Assembly (NCBI GenBank): GCA_016617855.1
Contig: JAECUM010004966.1
Span: forward strand, 62,001 to 126,000
DNA: 64,000 bases
Origin: Megalonaias nervosa
Taxonomy: Eukaryota; Mollusca; Bivalvia; Unionida; Unionidae
Direction: 5' to 3'
Part shown: positions 27,401-42,400 of the stretch, in pieces
Layout: every line of letters starts with the position of its first letter
Position numbering within the stretch: position 1 is the first letter of the stretch
The notes under the pieces: generated by a model
Databases searched by the model: none
The model's input: the letters and a program-made list of their open reading frames with translations, nothing else
What the model was told of the DNA's origin: nothing
Translations under genes and position numbers: made by a program

Positions 27401-30400
27401 ATCACTTGCACTCTTGCAAAATCATGTGAAATTTGCATGAATATTTTTCTGGGACTTAAACCTGATTTGCACACTTCAAGTGAAGATTTAAAGTGCATCA
27501 AAAATATTTCAGGTGTGCCAACTATAAAATTTGTAACAATCTGGTTATTGGTTGTTCTGAAAATGTACTTGTTTACAATTGAGGAAAGTCCTTTTCAACA
27601 TGGTTTTGACCATTTCCATTCATATTTTAAAGTGTTTTTAAAATATCATGGCACACAAACCTCTATTAATTTGGAATCCACATGCACTTTGTGTCACATG
27701 ACTAGGGATACTGATATTGGTATTATTGAATTTCAACTATATAATGGCACACAAACCTGTATATATTTGGAATCCACATGCTCTTTGTGTCACATGACTG
27801 GGAATATTGATGTTGGTATAATTATACTTTAACTGCTGCTTGACTTTATCATCCACTTTTATCCATGGAACAGTGCTTCTTGTGTCTGCTGAAGTAGCAA
27901 TAGAAGGGGTGGGTGCAACTGTGGTTTGGTTTTCTCCTGTCTGATGATAGGTTAGATTTGCATAATAGGCTGTTGTTGTCTCTAAGTATGATGAACAGTT
28001 GCATGTGCAGGTGTCAGTCTGAAAAGGATAAAACTGAATCTTGAAGAAGTTCGACACAAGGCTGGATCTTTTGAACAACATGCCATGGTGTTCTTGTATA
28101 GCATGCTATCTGTATTTCTTAATGTACATATTTTGCAAGCAAGATGAGTTGATAAGAAATTTCACATTGGTATAAAGACATGCACTCAGATTGACAAGAA
28201 AAATGCTTTCTATGTAAATCAATATAACAAACATAACCCACCAGGGTGAATTTGACCAGTGTATCTAACGATAATGTACTTGACATTTGTTCCTAAATAT
28301 GCATTAGAAATATAAGGTACATGTGCCCATGAAAATGTCTGTCTGTCTATTTATATATGAATCATACATACAACAGGGGTGTTAAAGCAGCAGGAGCACA
28401 CATCAGCAGTCCAGTCTGGTTCCTCTATGAAGTGGAAGGTATCTAGCAATGACATGTCTCCATCCAGAAAGAGGATTTCTGTAACTGCCTTGCCATAACC
28501 ATCAGCAGCTCTAACTGATACCTAGGGCATAAGAAAATAAAAATCATTATTTTTATTCTAGTAATGTTTAAATACAAGTCACCTGACTCTACACGCAACA
28601 GTGTCTGAGAAAATTACCTAAATACAAATACATAAGTAGAATAGTCAGTATATTTTGATACATTTCTTTCTTTAACAATTAATAATTTGACATCAGAGCT
28701 CTTAATAGGAGGAGCATTTGCACATTTGATGCTAACAAATGACTAAAAGTGCATAAAGAAATTATTAACAATAAAACTTGAATCATGTTAGAATCTGTTG
28801 GTGCACTGATCCTGACATAAGAGCAGTCTGTCTTATACTAGCACATCCAATCAATATAAACACTGCTATCAACACAAGTTGGGATATTCTCAACATGTTT
28901 GAAATGTTAGTATTTGATCATTGTGAGACCATTCATATAACCAAGACATATGATCAAATGAATCTTAAATTAATTTAGGCTGCAAAGCTGTTTGAGGTAC
29001 TCTTGATGATTACAATTCAGTCTGTTATTGTTTTATTTTTGCAGTGTTCACACAATAGCACATCAATTTAAAAAAAACCATAATTAGTTCTCAACCAAGA
29101 GTTCAGGATATAATTTGTTTTTACAAATTTGGCAGTGTCCTGGAATACTTCATTAGATCTTTAAAAATGGTGCAAGGATTTAAGCAATTTCAAAGTTACT
29201 TGCTGCTGGAAAAGCCATAGTTATGTCATACTACTAACTAATACAGGGAAGGCAATTATACAATTGAGATGGAAAAAGATTTGGAATAAGATTTAAAACT
29301 GTCAGTGTCTGTACCTACAACATGATACACAATGGCAGTATGGCCAGTTTATAAACCATGAATCTGTAAAATTCATTTTTTATGAATGGGTATCAATCTT
29401 CATTGTTTTCTGTGTCTGTTGAACCAGGAGTTTTGAACCAAAAGTGTCTGAGAGAATAATATAAACCCTAAACTGGCAAGAAAGAACTTAACATAAAGAA
29501 ACGTACAAATGTATTAACCATTAAATATAGGTAAAAGTCACCTAATTTTCACTGATGTTTGTAGAACTCCCCATGTAATGTTTACATACAAGTCATGTGA
29601 CTTTACAAGCAATAGGGTCTACGAAAATTACCCAAATGCAAACCCCAATCTTAGTGCTGATCCCAAATGGAAGGAGGAGTGTACAAACACTATTCTATGA
29701 CTGTTTAATGGCATATCAACCCCTAGTACTCAGGCCATTAGAATAATGCCATATCAACCCATAGTACTGAGACAATTAGAATAATGGCATATCAACCCAT
29801 AGTACCAAGGCCATCAGAATAATGCCATATCAACCCATAGTACTGACGCCATCAGAATAATGTGCATATCAACCTACGGTACTGAGGCAATCAGAATAAT
29901 GTGCGTATCAACCCATAGTAATGAGGCCATTAGAATAATGGCATATCAACCCATAGTACTGAGGCCATCAGAATAATGGCATATCAACCCATAGTACTGA
30001 GTCCATCAGAATAATGTGCATATCAACATATAGTACTGAGGCAATTAGAATAATAGCATATCATCCCATAGTACTAAGGCCATTGGAATAATGTGCATAT
30101 CAACCTACAGTACAGAGGCAATCAGAATAATGTGCATATCAACCCATAATACTGAGAAAATAAGAATAATGGCATATCATCCCCATATTACTGAGGCAAT
30201 CAGAAAATGTGCATATCAACCCATAGTAATAGAGACAATTAGCATATCAACCCATACTACTGAGGCCATCAGAATAATGGCATATCAACCCATAGCACTG
30301 AAGCCATCAGAATAATGTGCATATCAACTTATAGTACTGAGGCAATTAGAATACTGGCATATCAACCCATAGTACTGATGCCATTAGAATACTGGCATAT

Positions 30401-33400
30401 CAACCCATAGTACTGAGGCAATTAGAATACTGCCATGTCAACTCATAGTACTGATGCCATTAGAATACTGGCATATCAACCCTTAGTACTGAGGCAATTA
30501 AAACAGTGCCATATCAACCCATAGTACTGAGGCACTTAGAATACTGGCATATCAAATCATAGTATTGAGGCAATTAGAATATGTGCATATCAATCCATAG
30601 TATTGAAGTAATTAGAATACTGGCATATCAACCCATAGTACTGAGGCAATTAGAATATATGCATATCAACCCATAGTATTGAGGCAATTAGAATAATGTG
30701 CATATCAACCTATTGTATTGAGGCAATCAGAATATGTGCATATCAACCCATAGTATTGAGGCAATCAGAATACTGGCATATCAACTCATAGTACTGAGGC
30801 AATCAGAATATGTGCATATCAACCTATAGTACTTAGGCAATTAGAATACTGGCATATCAACTCATAGTACTGAGGCAATTAGAATACTGGCACATCAACC
30901 CATAGTACTGAGGCAATCAGAATATGTACATATCAACCCATAGTATTGAGGCAATTAGAATAATGTGCATATCAACTTGTAGTACTTAGGCAATTAGAAT
31001 ACTGGCATATCAACTCATAGTACTGAGGCAATTAGAATACTGGCATATCAACCCATCGTACTGAGGCAATCAGAATATGTGCATATCAACCCATAGTATT
31101 GAGGCAATTAGAATAATGTGCATATCAACCTATAGTACTTAGGCAATTAGAATACTGGCATATCAACTCATAGTACTGAGGCAATTAGAATACTAGCATA
31201 TTAACCCATAGTATTGAGGCAATTAGAATAATGTGCCATACCCAGAGATACACCTAGGCAGATGACCTAAGACTTGAACCCATGACCTTTGGTGTGTGAG
31301 GCCAACACGCTAACCAGTGAGCCACTATCTTTCCCCAAACAGATGGACTTCATGACAGACATTATCAACCCATAAACAGAAACTGCTTTGCAATCCAGCT
31401 CAGAATCTGATAGCAACTTATATGTATATATAAGGTTCAATAGCATGTCAGCACAATACTGGTTATAGGATGCTGATTAAAATTTAAATTAAAAAAATAA
31501 AAGATCAGGAATTTCTAAGAATTTTCTGACAGACTATTTAAAACTATATGCACTCCTCTCAAATAGGGTAGCCTTCTTCTTACAGTTCATAGTTCAAAGA
31601 CTAGAAAGATGCAAGACTTTCTTTTAGATTAAATCTTCTTACAGTTCATAGTTCAAAGACTAGAGAGATGCAAGACTTACTTTATGTTAAATCTTCTGAC
31701 AATTGATTGTTCACAGACTAAAAAGATGCAAGACTTTCGTTTAGATTAAATCTTCTTACAGTTCATAGTTCACAGACTAGAAAGATGCAAGACTTCCTTT
31801 AGGATTAAATGTTCTTGTCATTTATTTAACCATCTAGAAGTGTTTTTCTCTCATAGAGATTATTTTAATGCAGCAGATTTTAAAGGACATCAAATAGTTC
31901 ATGCCAAAATGTATCATATGAAATAAATTTCATGTTAAGATTATGAATCTGTTTGAAATACCAATTTTTAAGAACAGAAAGGGATATTAGAGAAAAATCA
32001 ACTAAGCCTTCTGCAAAAAGGCACAAGAATCTATTGAAAATTTGTTCACTTATCTTCATGTTTATCTGCTCTACACATTCATACCTCATAATCCCCACCA
32101 TTCTCCATATCAGCTGATATAAAGTAACCACCGGAAAACATGTGTTCCGACTTAGTGTCTCTGGCTAGTTTGATTGTCAATTTATCAGTGAGGTTATTGA
32201 TGAGAATATTGGCCTCTCTGTACTGTATGTTCCAATCTATTCCGCTCTTGTCTCTGAATCCATATAGATTTAGAGCTTTCCAAGTCATTTTGTCTTTGAA
32301 AGATGTATGTCTGCTTGGACAGGATGGACCATTGGGATTTTGCAGTTGTAACAGTGTACCTGTGGAAAAGATGAAAATAGCTGATGAAATTTAAGAGATA
32401 CATAATTACTCAGAACCCAAATCGAGAGTTTCTAAACTATTATATATCAACATTTACCTATCTGTCATAAGCATGCATGTGTTGACGTAGTTGCTGTGTG
32501 AATTAAAAATGTCACAGAGTGCTACAAATAGGCTGATACATATGTTGAATAAATTAGAAAAATCATTAGATGAAGGACTAAAATATATTCATAATGAACA
32601 TCCATTATCCAAATAGAACTGAATACTTATGGTAAATATGGGTTCTCTAAATCCAAAGTCTTGCATGTGAATGCTGTTATAATTAAGAAGTTTTCTGCTT
32701 ATAAGCACTGGGGACAGGCTAGAATATCAGGGTAGATACTTTAGGTGTAAAGTACAAAAGATTCATTTGAATACAGAGCCAATGTAGAAGATGTATGACT
32801 TTCAAGAAATATTTAACATGGGGCTTTAATGGAGGATCTCAAATGGGTAATGATTTAATATTGAATTTATGAAACAAGTTTCATAAATTTAATATTAAAT
32901 TTTTACCCATTTGAGAATCTTTTTATCACATAGATTTTATTCCAGTGAAAATTATTTAGACAGAAAGAAGAACAAATAATTTTGTTCATTCTGACAGATA
33001 CTGCACCTTTCATTTGTTGTGCGGAAAAATGCCCCAAACAAAGCTGAACTAGTATTAACATTTAAAAGTAGATTATACTTTTTTTTTTTACAAATTGTAA
33101 GTCAAAGAACAGCGTCCAAATAAACAGAACATTTTACACAGACAAAATCATGTTTCAACACAGAATGTCCAATGAGCATGATGTTGCATTGTTTGATGCA
33201 GTACCCACTAGAATGCAGTAGATGATCCATGTTTACATAACCTAACATGTCACTTTCACAACTAAACATTACATTGTTGCAATATTCATTTGAAAGAAGG
33301 CTTACTGGATGCAGAAATTTCCATATTTACTGCAATGTATTTGTGACCGGATATTTGCAGTACTTGACTTGTGACAGCAGACTACAGAATATGTAAACAA

Positions 33401-36400
33401 ATTTCATTTTGAGTCAGAACTGCATCACATATTTACAGCGTAAATATGCAGTGGTTGAATAAACTTCTGTCAGTTTGGAGACCAGTTTATGTCCACATTC
33501 TTCTGTGAACAGAGGTGACTTTATTTACTTCTGTCCATTAAAATTTAACCATGCTTGTATATAGGGTGGATTCTATGCTAGAGGTTTACTGCCCTACTTC
33601 CACCTTCACCCCACACACCTGCTATCAACTGAGCAATACCCTGAGTTTTACTTGTCATTGTTGTTGTTGTTCTTGTTTTGAGGTTTTAGCCATTTTTCAT
33701 GTTATGATATGTTATACATGATATAACAAGCCCTGTGGTTGTAAATTGGCCATATTCAGACAAGCGAGACCATTTTATCCCTAATTCCATTCATAACTCA
33801 AATCAAAAAACAGCCACAAAAATGTTTATTGAAAACAAAAAATTCCAGAAGGTAGGGTTAAAAAAGTTTCCCTCATGATTGCAGCCAATCAGAAAAGAGA
33901 ATACTGCACAATAATTTCATGGGCTTATTTGGACCAATTAGAATCACATAATGTGATATGTTCACATGTTATAATATCAAAAATATTAAACTGCACACAC
34001 TGTAGGCAAAGTGTATCGACTATGTGATAAACAGTGTTATGGGAAACAATGAATTCATTTCCACCAGAAGAGTGATACCTGTGCATTTGTCAGTAACAGG
34101 CTGTACTGGCAGTGACAGGCATAAAAAATAAAACTGGAAAAGTGTGTATATTTAAGAAACAGCAGGCCACACATTATAAAGCATTCAAGTCATCTGCTTA
34201 ATGGCAAAAATATTTTTCAACTATACAGTGTTACCCAGCTATAACACAGAAGTTGAGAGCCATAGAACCTGACCGTGTTATAGACTGAACCATGTTATAA
34301 GCAACCAGGTCAGTTAGCTTAAGAAAATGATGCGTGTACCCCAAAAATATTGCAGGAGGGGGGAGATAATAAATGCGGGGACAAAAATATGTGCTTCAAT
34401 GGCACAGTTACCCTCTTAAATCGATGCATGTTAAATGAGAAATACAACTGTAGTGAAAACAGAGAAAATTTTACTTTATTCAGAGAACCATGCATTGGTA
34501 CATATACGTGTATACTGTTTATATATACTTGTCTAATGTATAGCATGAATAGTATCAACAATGTGTACTCACCCGCGAATCTCATCACATACATTGAATC
34601 CACAATACAAGTAACTCCATCAAAAATATGCACACACACAGATTTAAAATATTCAATAATTTTGTCACAGGTCATATAGGTCTGAATTCAGTGGAAAATA
34701 TAGCACAATCACGTAACAAATGATGAAGCACATTTACTTTTCAGTACGTCCCAAGTCGGTAAAAGTTAGTTTGCATTTTAAGCTGCCATTGGTAGCATTC
34801 ATAAACATAAACATTTTTGCTGCAAAAAGGAAATTTTCATGGCACAGTAAACGTGTTCCAGTTATGATGGAAAATGAAACAATCCATCAGATTCCATTGC
34901 TTTTATTTAAGTTTGGTACTGACTTCCTTTGAAGAAAGATTCTTTGTTTTTATTGAAGATTGTGGTTGGCTTTCTTTGATGAAGTGTGCATGCATTATTG
35001 AAGTCACTTCTAAAGGACAGCTTTGGAGAACCAAACAAATGCCCGTTTCTTATTGTGGCGGCAATATCAAATAATTGTATTGCATGATTGAGACTGAGGA
35101 TTTTTTTCATTTGCTTAGTATGTTTTCATAACAATTGGTGCTTCAAAGGTAATCTGTGTTCTTTTAAATTTCAGCAAACTATCTGGTACATTTTTAAAAA
35201 AGGAATTGGCTGTCATTTGGTCGATTGTAGTTACTGTTTCTCCCTGCCTATTGAATAGACCAACAAGCAAGATCTTGTTTTGTTTTTTTTTGTATTTTGT
35301 TTACATTTGTGGTAGCGGTGTGATGCTGCCTTGCACGCATGCATCAGAAATTTAAAAAGGGCCCATGGATGATAGATACACAGGTGTTCTGGTCTGATGA
35401 CAGGGATTACTACAGAAAATGTGAGTGTTCTGAAGGATTTAATTCTGAGTGAAAAGAAGAGGAATTTTACTTACCATCCACATATAAATGTCAGTCTATG
35501 TAAATATATTAATCACTAGTAGCGGCTAAAAATCCAATGAAAGATAGATTATGAGATAATGCCTCGACTGGTTGATCTCCGCAACCAGAAATGTCAACCA
35601 AGAAAAAGTGGATATCTCACAGCATACAGTACTCATGCTTGATATCAACATAAGCGGATTTTGATAAAACAATGCACTGTTAAGATGGTTTGTCAATATG
35701 GACAAAGAATTTGTTCACGTAACAATAGATAAATTTCAGTGCGTTTTATATTAAGTTTGCGGCTTCCTTTCATGGGGCCTCTGAATTTCTCCAGTTCAAA
35801 CCAATGGTTGCATATACAAGTTTAAACAGCCAACAAAAAAATAATTGCCAGATGGTATATTCTGCCACCAATAAGGGAAAATAAATCACAATTTGCGACA
35901 TTGGTGAAGCCCTGTGCAATCCATGAATAAACCTTTTACATGTTACTTTTCGTACTTTTAAGAAGAAAAAAATATTTTTTCGGGTACAAGAAAAATACAT
36001 ATAAAATTTCAGAAGCCACGCCATGATCAACTTATATTATTCATATGCGATCTCTTCCCCAAAATGATATTAAACTTTTTACATTTTTTTCATACTTTTA
36101 AGAAATAATTTTTTTTTGTACAAGAAAATACATGTATATGAAATTTCAGGAGCCATGCCATGACAGTGTTATATCCAAATTTGTGTTATAACAGAGCGTG
36201 CTATAGCAGGGTCACACTATACCATTATTTGGCACATTAAATAGCCATGTTTTTACCTTTTTTTTTCTTTATATTTAACTTTAACCTGTCTCAAGTGATA
36301 CGTTGTATGCATGTCTGAGGGATATTAATGAACAATTATGGCTGCATGCATTGTGCTTTTTTGCTTTTAATGACTTCTGACCTTACCATTAACTTCCATG

Positions 36401-39400
36401 TCTGAACCCCACCAAACAACATCTTTCATGAAGTCTGCTCCCTCCCCAACATTTCCTGGTCTGGGTTCTGAGCTATCATATAATACTGGTGTTGCTATTA
36501 TGCTGATGGACAAGCCGGCTTTATTCACAACAGTCAGTTTGATGACATAAGGTACTGAGTGCTAATTTAAGGACAAAAATCAACATTGTTACCATTGTCC
36601 AGACATTGTATTCCTATAAAAACTGCTTTAAATCATAGTCAATCAATGTACTTTATTCATACACAGATTCAAATATAATGAGATAATTACCTTTACAACA
36701 GCATGTGTTATCATAAAACATTGTGTTGAGTCAAAGATGACTAAAGTACAACAAAACTTACTACTATGTACTTATTCATCAAGTAGAATTCAATTAAACA
36801 CTGAATATTGCCGAATCTAATATGAAGGAGTGTAGATAACACTGATATTGCAAATTTAACATCTTTTAAGAAGTTGCAATACATATACACTACAAGTATT
36901 TCACATTGTAAAAAGGACAAAATTTAAATTGAGCATGAATTAGTTTGAGTTCACCATTTTAACAATTCAAATCACTGTAACAAATAATTCAACTTGTACA
37001 TACTGTGAGATTCAGCTCAACAAAAGCATAATCAGTATAGTCAGAAGACAGCTTTATTTCTGGAATAAGTAGACTCTGTGTTGATGTTTGTTTGTCACAG
37101 GTTGAGTTCTGCCATAGAGAAATTTCATAATGGTCTATGGATGATTCCATATCATCAAATCCCTGCCAATATGCATGGATACTGCTGTTGCTCATTGTGT
37201 AGGACACAGACTGAAATATTGGAGAAGAATTATACCCATGGTATGATACTAATTTATTACTGCAGTTGTATATTATTACCTGAGGCTGGCTTGATGATAA
37301 ATCACTCATACTTTCAAAGAGTCTAAATTTTAGATTTAATAACTTCACATCCTTGAAAGTGCTTTTATGTCTTCCACACCAAAAAAATATAAAACTTAAT
37401 TTTGCTTTGTTAAATATCATGGAACATTTTATAGAGTATGTCTTTAATGTACATGACCAATATTGTGGATGAGAGAATAGGATTTACCATTTTAGGCCTG
37501 TAAAGTTATTTTTGTACTTGATTATAAATAATATAGAACCTGTCTTGAAAGACCACCCCTTCTGCCAAAAAATATTGTTCTCTCAAGACAAATTGTTTCT
37601 CAGAACAGGTGGTCTATCAAGACAGGTTTTACTGTATTCTGCAAGACTGTTAATATACATAACTAATCATTTCATTTTTAACATAAACAGTATGCCTTGA
37701 TGTCTAAAACAGCTTGTTTTGTAGAAAAGATTTCCATTCAGTGTTTGACTTGAATATTTGTCTTAGCTGATTCAATGCTTAATCCTACTTCTTCTATGCA
37801 TGGATGAAAAGTTTTTGATAGAGATATTTTATTTGATACACTACCATATCATAGTAGGGTCCTGATCGAATCTTGCCGATTGTTGGAGGTGTAACATCTA
37901 TTGTAACTCGATGGACTGTCATGTTACATTCTCCTGCTTTGTCAGCACCTGGAAGAATTTAAAAAGTTGGTTTTCCAAATTCTCTGATGTTAACATAGTT
38001 TTCAGTCTACTTTTGAGTTTCCAAGATAGTTTCTTTCTGGCTCTAGTGTGCCTATTCAAGCAGCGAGAATAAGTCTGTCAGTACAGAATTTGGTCAATTT
38101 GAAACCACATACACAAAATGTTTCACATTGTCAGTGACTCCAGCATTGCAAACTCCAAAACTCTATCACATCTACCTAATTTGTCTTGATACAAAACACA
38201 TTAAATAAAGTTTGTGATGGTCACCAATTCAGCTGTATTTTGTGACAAATTGGCACAATTTTCATCTCAGTTCAGCTAGATACGATAGGAAGTCTTATAG
38301 TATAAACTCCAAGTCAATATGACAATGCTATTTTCTATCAAACTTTTCTCTACAGATACTGTAGCCATTCTCTTCTGGTTCAATTTTATTTTAAAAATAC
38401 CTGCAAAATACTCCATGCTTTACTATTTTGTGTACTCCAAAAACATTGTGTATCGCATCACTGCTTTTGCATGTGAATGTGGATATATTCGAGTGCTATT
38501 GTTGATTAACAACAAAACAAAATTTAATTTTTTGCAAAACTAGGGACATTTAAGTCATGAAACATCAGCTGCAAACATTGAAACTCAATTTATAAAAATA
38601 CTGTACTAGTCATAATATACTGATGCTGTAATTTCATTGCAAGTAATAGTGAAATATCTGCTCATCTTTGAGCAAGCCTCTGATTGCCTATTTAGGAATT
38701 TGAAGTTCACTACAAACTTTGGAACTCCCTTCTCCATAATGAGTCATGTTTTATTATTCCACTCCTTTATTAACATGGTGATACAATGCAGATCTATTTA
38801 TAGACTGTAACAATACATCAAACACTTCTGCAAATCGGAGAACAAAATGCAGTTGGCACTAAATTAATTAGAAACAGTCATGGATATAGCTTTGATGGTA
38901 GACTGTCACTTTGCACATTTGAATACAAAAGGCATATAGCATTTATGATAATTAAAATGAATTCAAATTCGGAGATAGAACATGAATTTCATGTGACATA
39001 ACTTATTTAATTGGTATTTATTTTTTAAAGTGCTGTCGCCAGTGGGCATTATTGATATTTTCAAGGATCAAAAGATTATTGAATATTGTTATTTACAGTG
39101 TAAAAAATGTTTTTGGTACAGAAAACTTCACAAAATCTATGATTTTTATTATTAAAAAAATGAGAATTTTATGTTACTGAATCATATTTCTGGGCATTAA
39201 ATGCTGTGTTTGATGATAAAATGAGCTATATATCAAAGTTTCGATTACAAGTTTTGATTTAAGCTTTCTTAATGTTCAACAAATACATGAGATCTACACC
39301 TGATTCCACAATACAGAATTGGATGCTCGAGTTATCCAGGCATGATTTAATGGGAGGGGGGAGTTGTATCATTTTTGAAGTTTTATTTTTAGGAACAGTG

Positions 39401-42400
39401 AACTACAAGCATATAAGGTCATACAAGCCAAAAACAGTAAATATCATTACTAATGCAATTGCACCAACAATGGACAAACAAGAAATAGTGTTCCCCAAAA
39501 TAACACATTTTCATTCCTGATTCACAAAATCTTGTGACAAAGGAGATGAAAAGACCTTTGCTATTTTAATCAGGGTGTATGGCCATGCTGTTAAGAAAAA
39601 GTTTGTGCAAAGTTTTTCGGACTGCCAGTATGTAACATCAGGACAAGTCAAAATATATTCGACATGCTGAATGCAACATTCAGGTTGGCACTCTTTATTA
39701 TTATTTATTATTGTAATCTTGTTCAACTACCAACTTTTAATTACCTCAGGCTTTTTAGTATGATTATAGCCATGAAATAAATCAATTTAAGGGCAATAAT
39801 ATACACACATTTATGTTTACACAGTTAATTTTTACTGATAAAAAGATTACATGAAAACCCTTACTTAGGTGTTCTTGCTGTGCCCCCACCCCAAAATTAA
39901 ATCAATTAAGCTGCTTCTTTGAAAAGATCACTGTAGCTTTCTTGATGACATCTTTCAGTTGCAGGCCTGGCTGTTAGGTTTGGAATACTTGAAGAGGGCA
40001 AACAAGCTTCTTTCCAGGAGCAAACGGAAGACAACATACTTACACCACTTCAGGAGCTACAACAATTTGAAAGTGAAACAACGTATCTGAGCCTATTCTG
40101 GGCGGAAATAGCAAATTGCCATTTTACTTCAGGAAAACTACAATCTGATAACCTGACTCAAATGGCCATTGCATGTTTGACACTCCCTCACAGCAATGTG
40201 ATGCTGAGAGGACATTCTCCATGCTAAGAAAAATTCAGCAAGATCTTATAACAACAGCACCATCCAATTGCCAATGAGTGCAAAGATGGACATGAATGCC
40301 ACTTGCATTACATTTAAACCAACTACTGAAATAATAAAAGTAGCACAGACTGCTTGTAATTAAGTCTAAATTCCACTATCCGTTGGATATTAAAGACAGT
40401 AACTTAGTGTATTTTTTTATTTAATGTCTGTGGGGCTGTCACCATGTGCACATATCTGTGTGGTGATGTTATTTGACAATCCTAAGTCTACCATAGTTTG
40501 TTTGTAAGTATATCAAATACTTCAGAGAAAACGTGTGATATTTGCATCATATTCAGATTTGAATTATCAGTCATTTTCTAAAGCATGAAATGAAAATATA
40601 GTTTATTCTCATTTTGATGACATTTTTTAGGTGTCATGCACACTAAGCCCCTTTGGGATCTCAAAACACACTTTTTGAGCCTCAAAAACCCCTCAACACT
40701 GCCTGCTAATATGGCATGTATGTAAGGTTGATTTCTATAAAAATCTATCATTGAACCATCTATGGTTGCACAAAGAGACAATGTAACAAGTAAATTAAAT
40801 GGACAATTACATGGATGTATATATCATGTAAGAAAGTAAGATTCCCACGCAATGTGCTCATATTAATATTAATAAGATATGGCAGCAATGCTATCACTGA
40901 ATTACTTTCACTTACCCATTACCCTGGCAAAATAGGTTGCCCCTAGTTCCAGGAGGATGTTATAGCAATTATATCACTGAATTAATTTGATTTACCCATT
41001 ACCCAGGCAAAATAGGTTGCCCCTAGTTCCAGGAGGATGTTATAGCATTGTTATCACTGAATTAATCTGACTTACCCATTACTCTGGCAAAATAGGTTGC
41101 CCCTTGTCCCAGGAGGATGTTACAGCAATGTTATCACATAATTAATTTGACTTACCCATTACCCAGGCAAAATAGGTTGCCCCTTGTTCCAGGAGGATGT
41201 TAGAGAATCTATACAGGGTATTAGTACCAACATTTGTCACACCAAATACATTGAACAATTTATTTTTCTCTTCTTCTGTGGCACGACCTCCATCAATCTG
41301 TAAGAATGTAAGGACAAAAATGCAGTGCAAACTATGTTTGAACTTAATGGTATCCATTGATGTTTATCCCATCCCTTATTTATTAGTTATTTTATTTCAT
41401 AATTTTACATGTACTTACAATTATCAATTATGTTCCATATTCCATTAGATTTCTCATAACCAATTTTAGTTCCAGCAACTTCCACATTATCTTTGGTATA
41501 AGCAAAGATTAATTATCTTTATTAATGTCAATACATTTTTCCCTAACTGGAAAATACACATAGATACTATGGAGCAAAAGATATACTTTTTCTAAGCATC
41601 AATTCTGATATTACTTACTTGCAATTGTTATATATATTTCATTATTTTTCAAAAGAAATTAATTTCAACAAGAAGTTCTGCTTCAGCCTTCCTGTATTTG
41701 AATGTTTTTTCTATCTATAACTCTTGTCATTTATACACTTATTTATAAATGTTCTTTTGATTTCTCTGTTTCATCCATCACTCTTTTGGTGTTTAACATG
41801 CAGTAAATGCATCCAATTAAAAATCCTCACTACTCTTCCATGATCACTCATTAATATCCCATATATTACAGAAACATTATGTTCTCAAACAACCTGGAAA
41901 AAGTATTTCTTTTCTTTTTGTTGCCTAGTTACAATGGTATATGGGATAAAGAAAGGGCAAATAAAGCTACCAAAGCTGCCCTGCAGTCATCCTTTTCTGA
42001 ATGGAAGATTAAATATGTTGACTTCAAATATTGCATAAATTGACATGTTCATCATACTTGACAAATATGTAGCATGAAAAAGCCCATCAGCTTAAGAACA
42101 AATGCATCATCTGGAGAGTGGCATCCCTCGTATGGGACACATTTCATGTCAAGAGGTGGTATTATGGCAATCATGTATTGGAAACACATACCTGACTCAT
42201 GTGTACCTCCTGATGAGTGAACACTGATGAGAGTGTATACACTGCTAGTAATGCCAATCATGTATTGGACAAACATACCCAATTTATGCATACCTCCTGA
42301 TGGGTGAACTTTGACCAGAGTGCATACACTGCCAGTGTCTGCTAACAGTGGAACACATTCTTGTATAGTATGTCAACTTCCATGCCATGAGACAGAAGCA

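Noticed and set aside
30091..30315. 74-residue plus-strand frame with repeated STEAIRIM-like units
   Set aside because: It is the minisatellite read in one frame; the unit length varies (38-40 bp), so no long repeat protein is maintained.
29706..31236. CRISPR-like array (regular repeats of about 38 bp)
   Set aside because: Units are directly adjacent without unique spacers and sit in an animal intron, so this is a minisatellite.
34319..34679. Overlapping frames of 109-118 residues on both strands
   Set aside because: They lie inside the inverted-repeat transposon at 34224-36221 and show no transposase or other motif.
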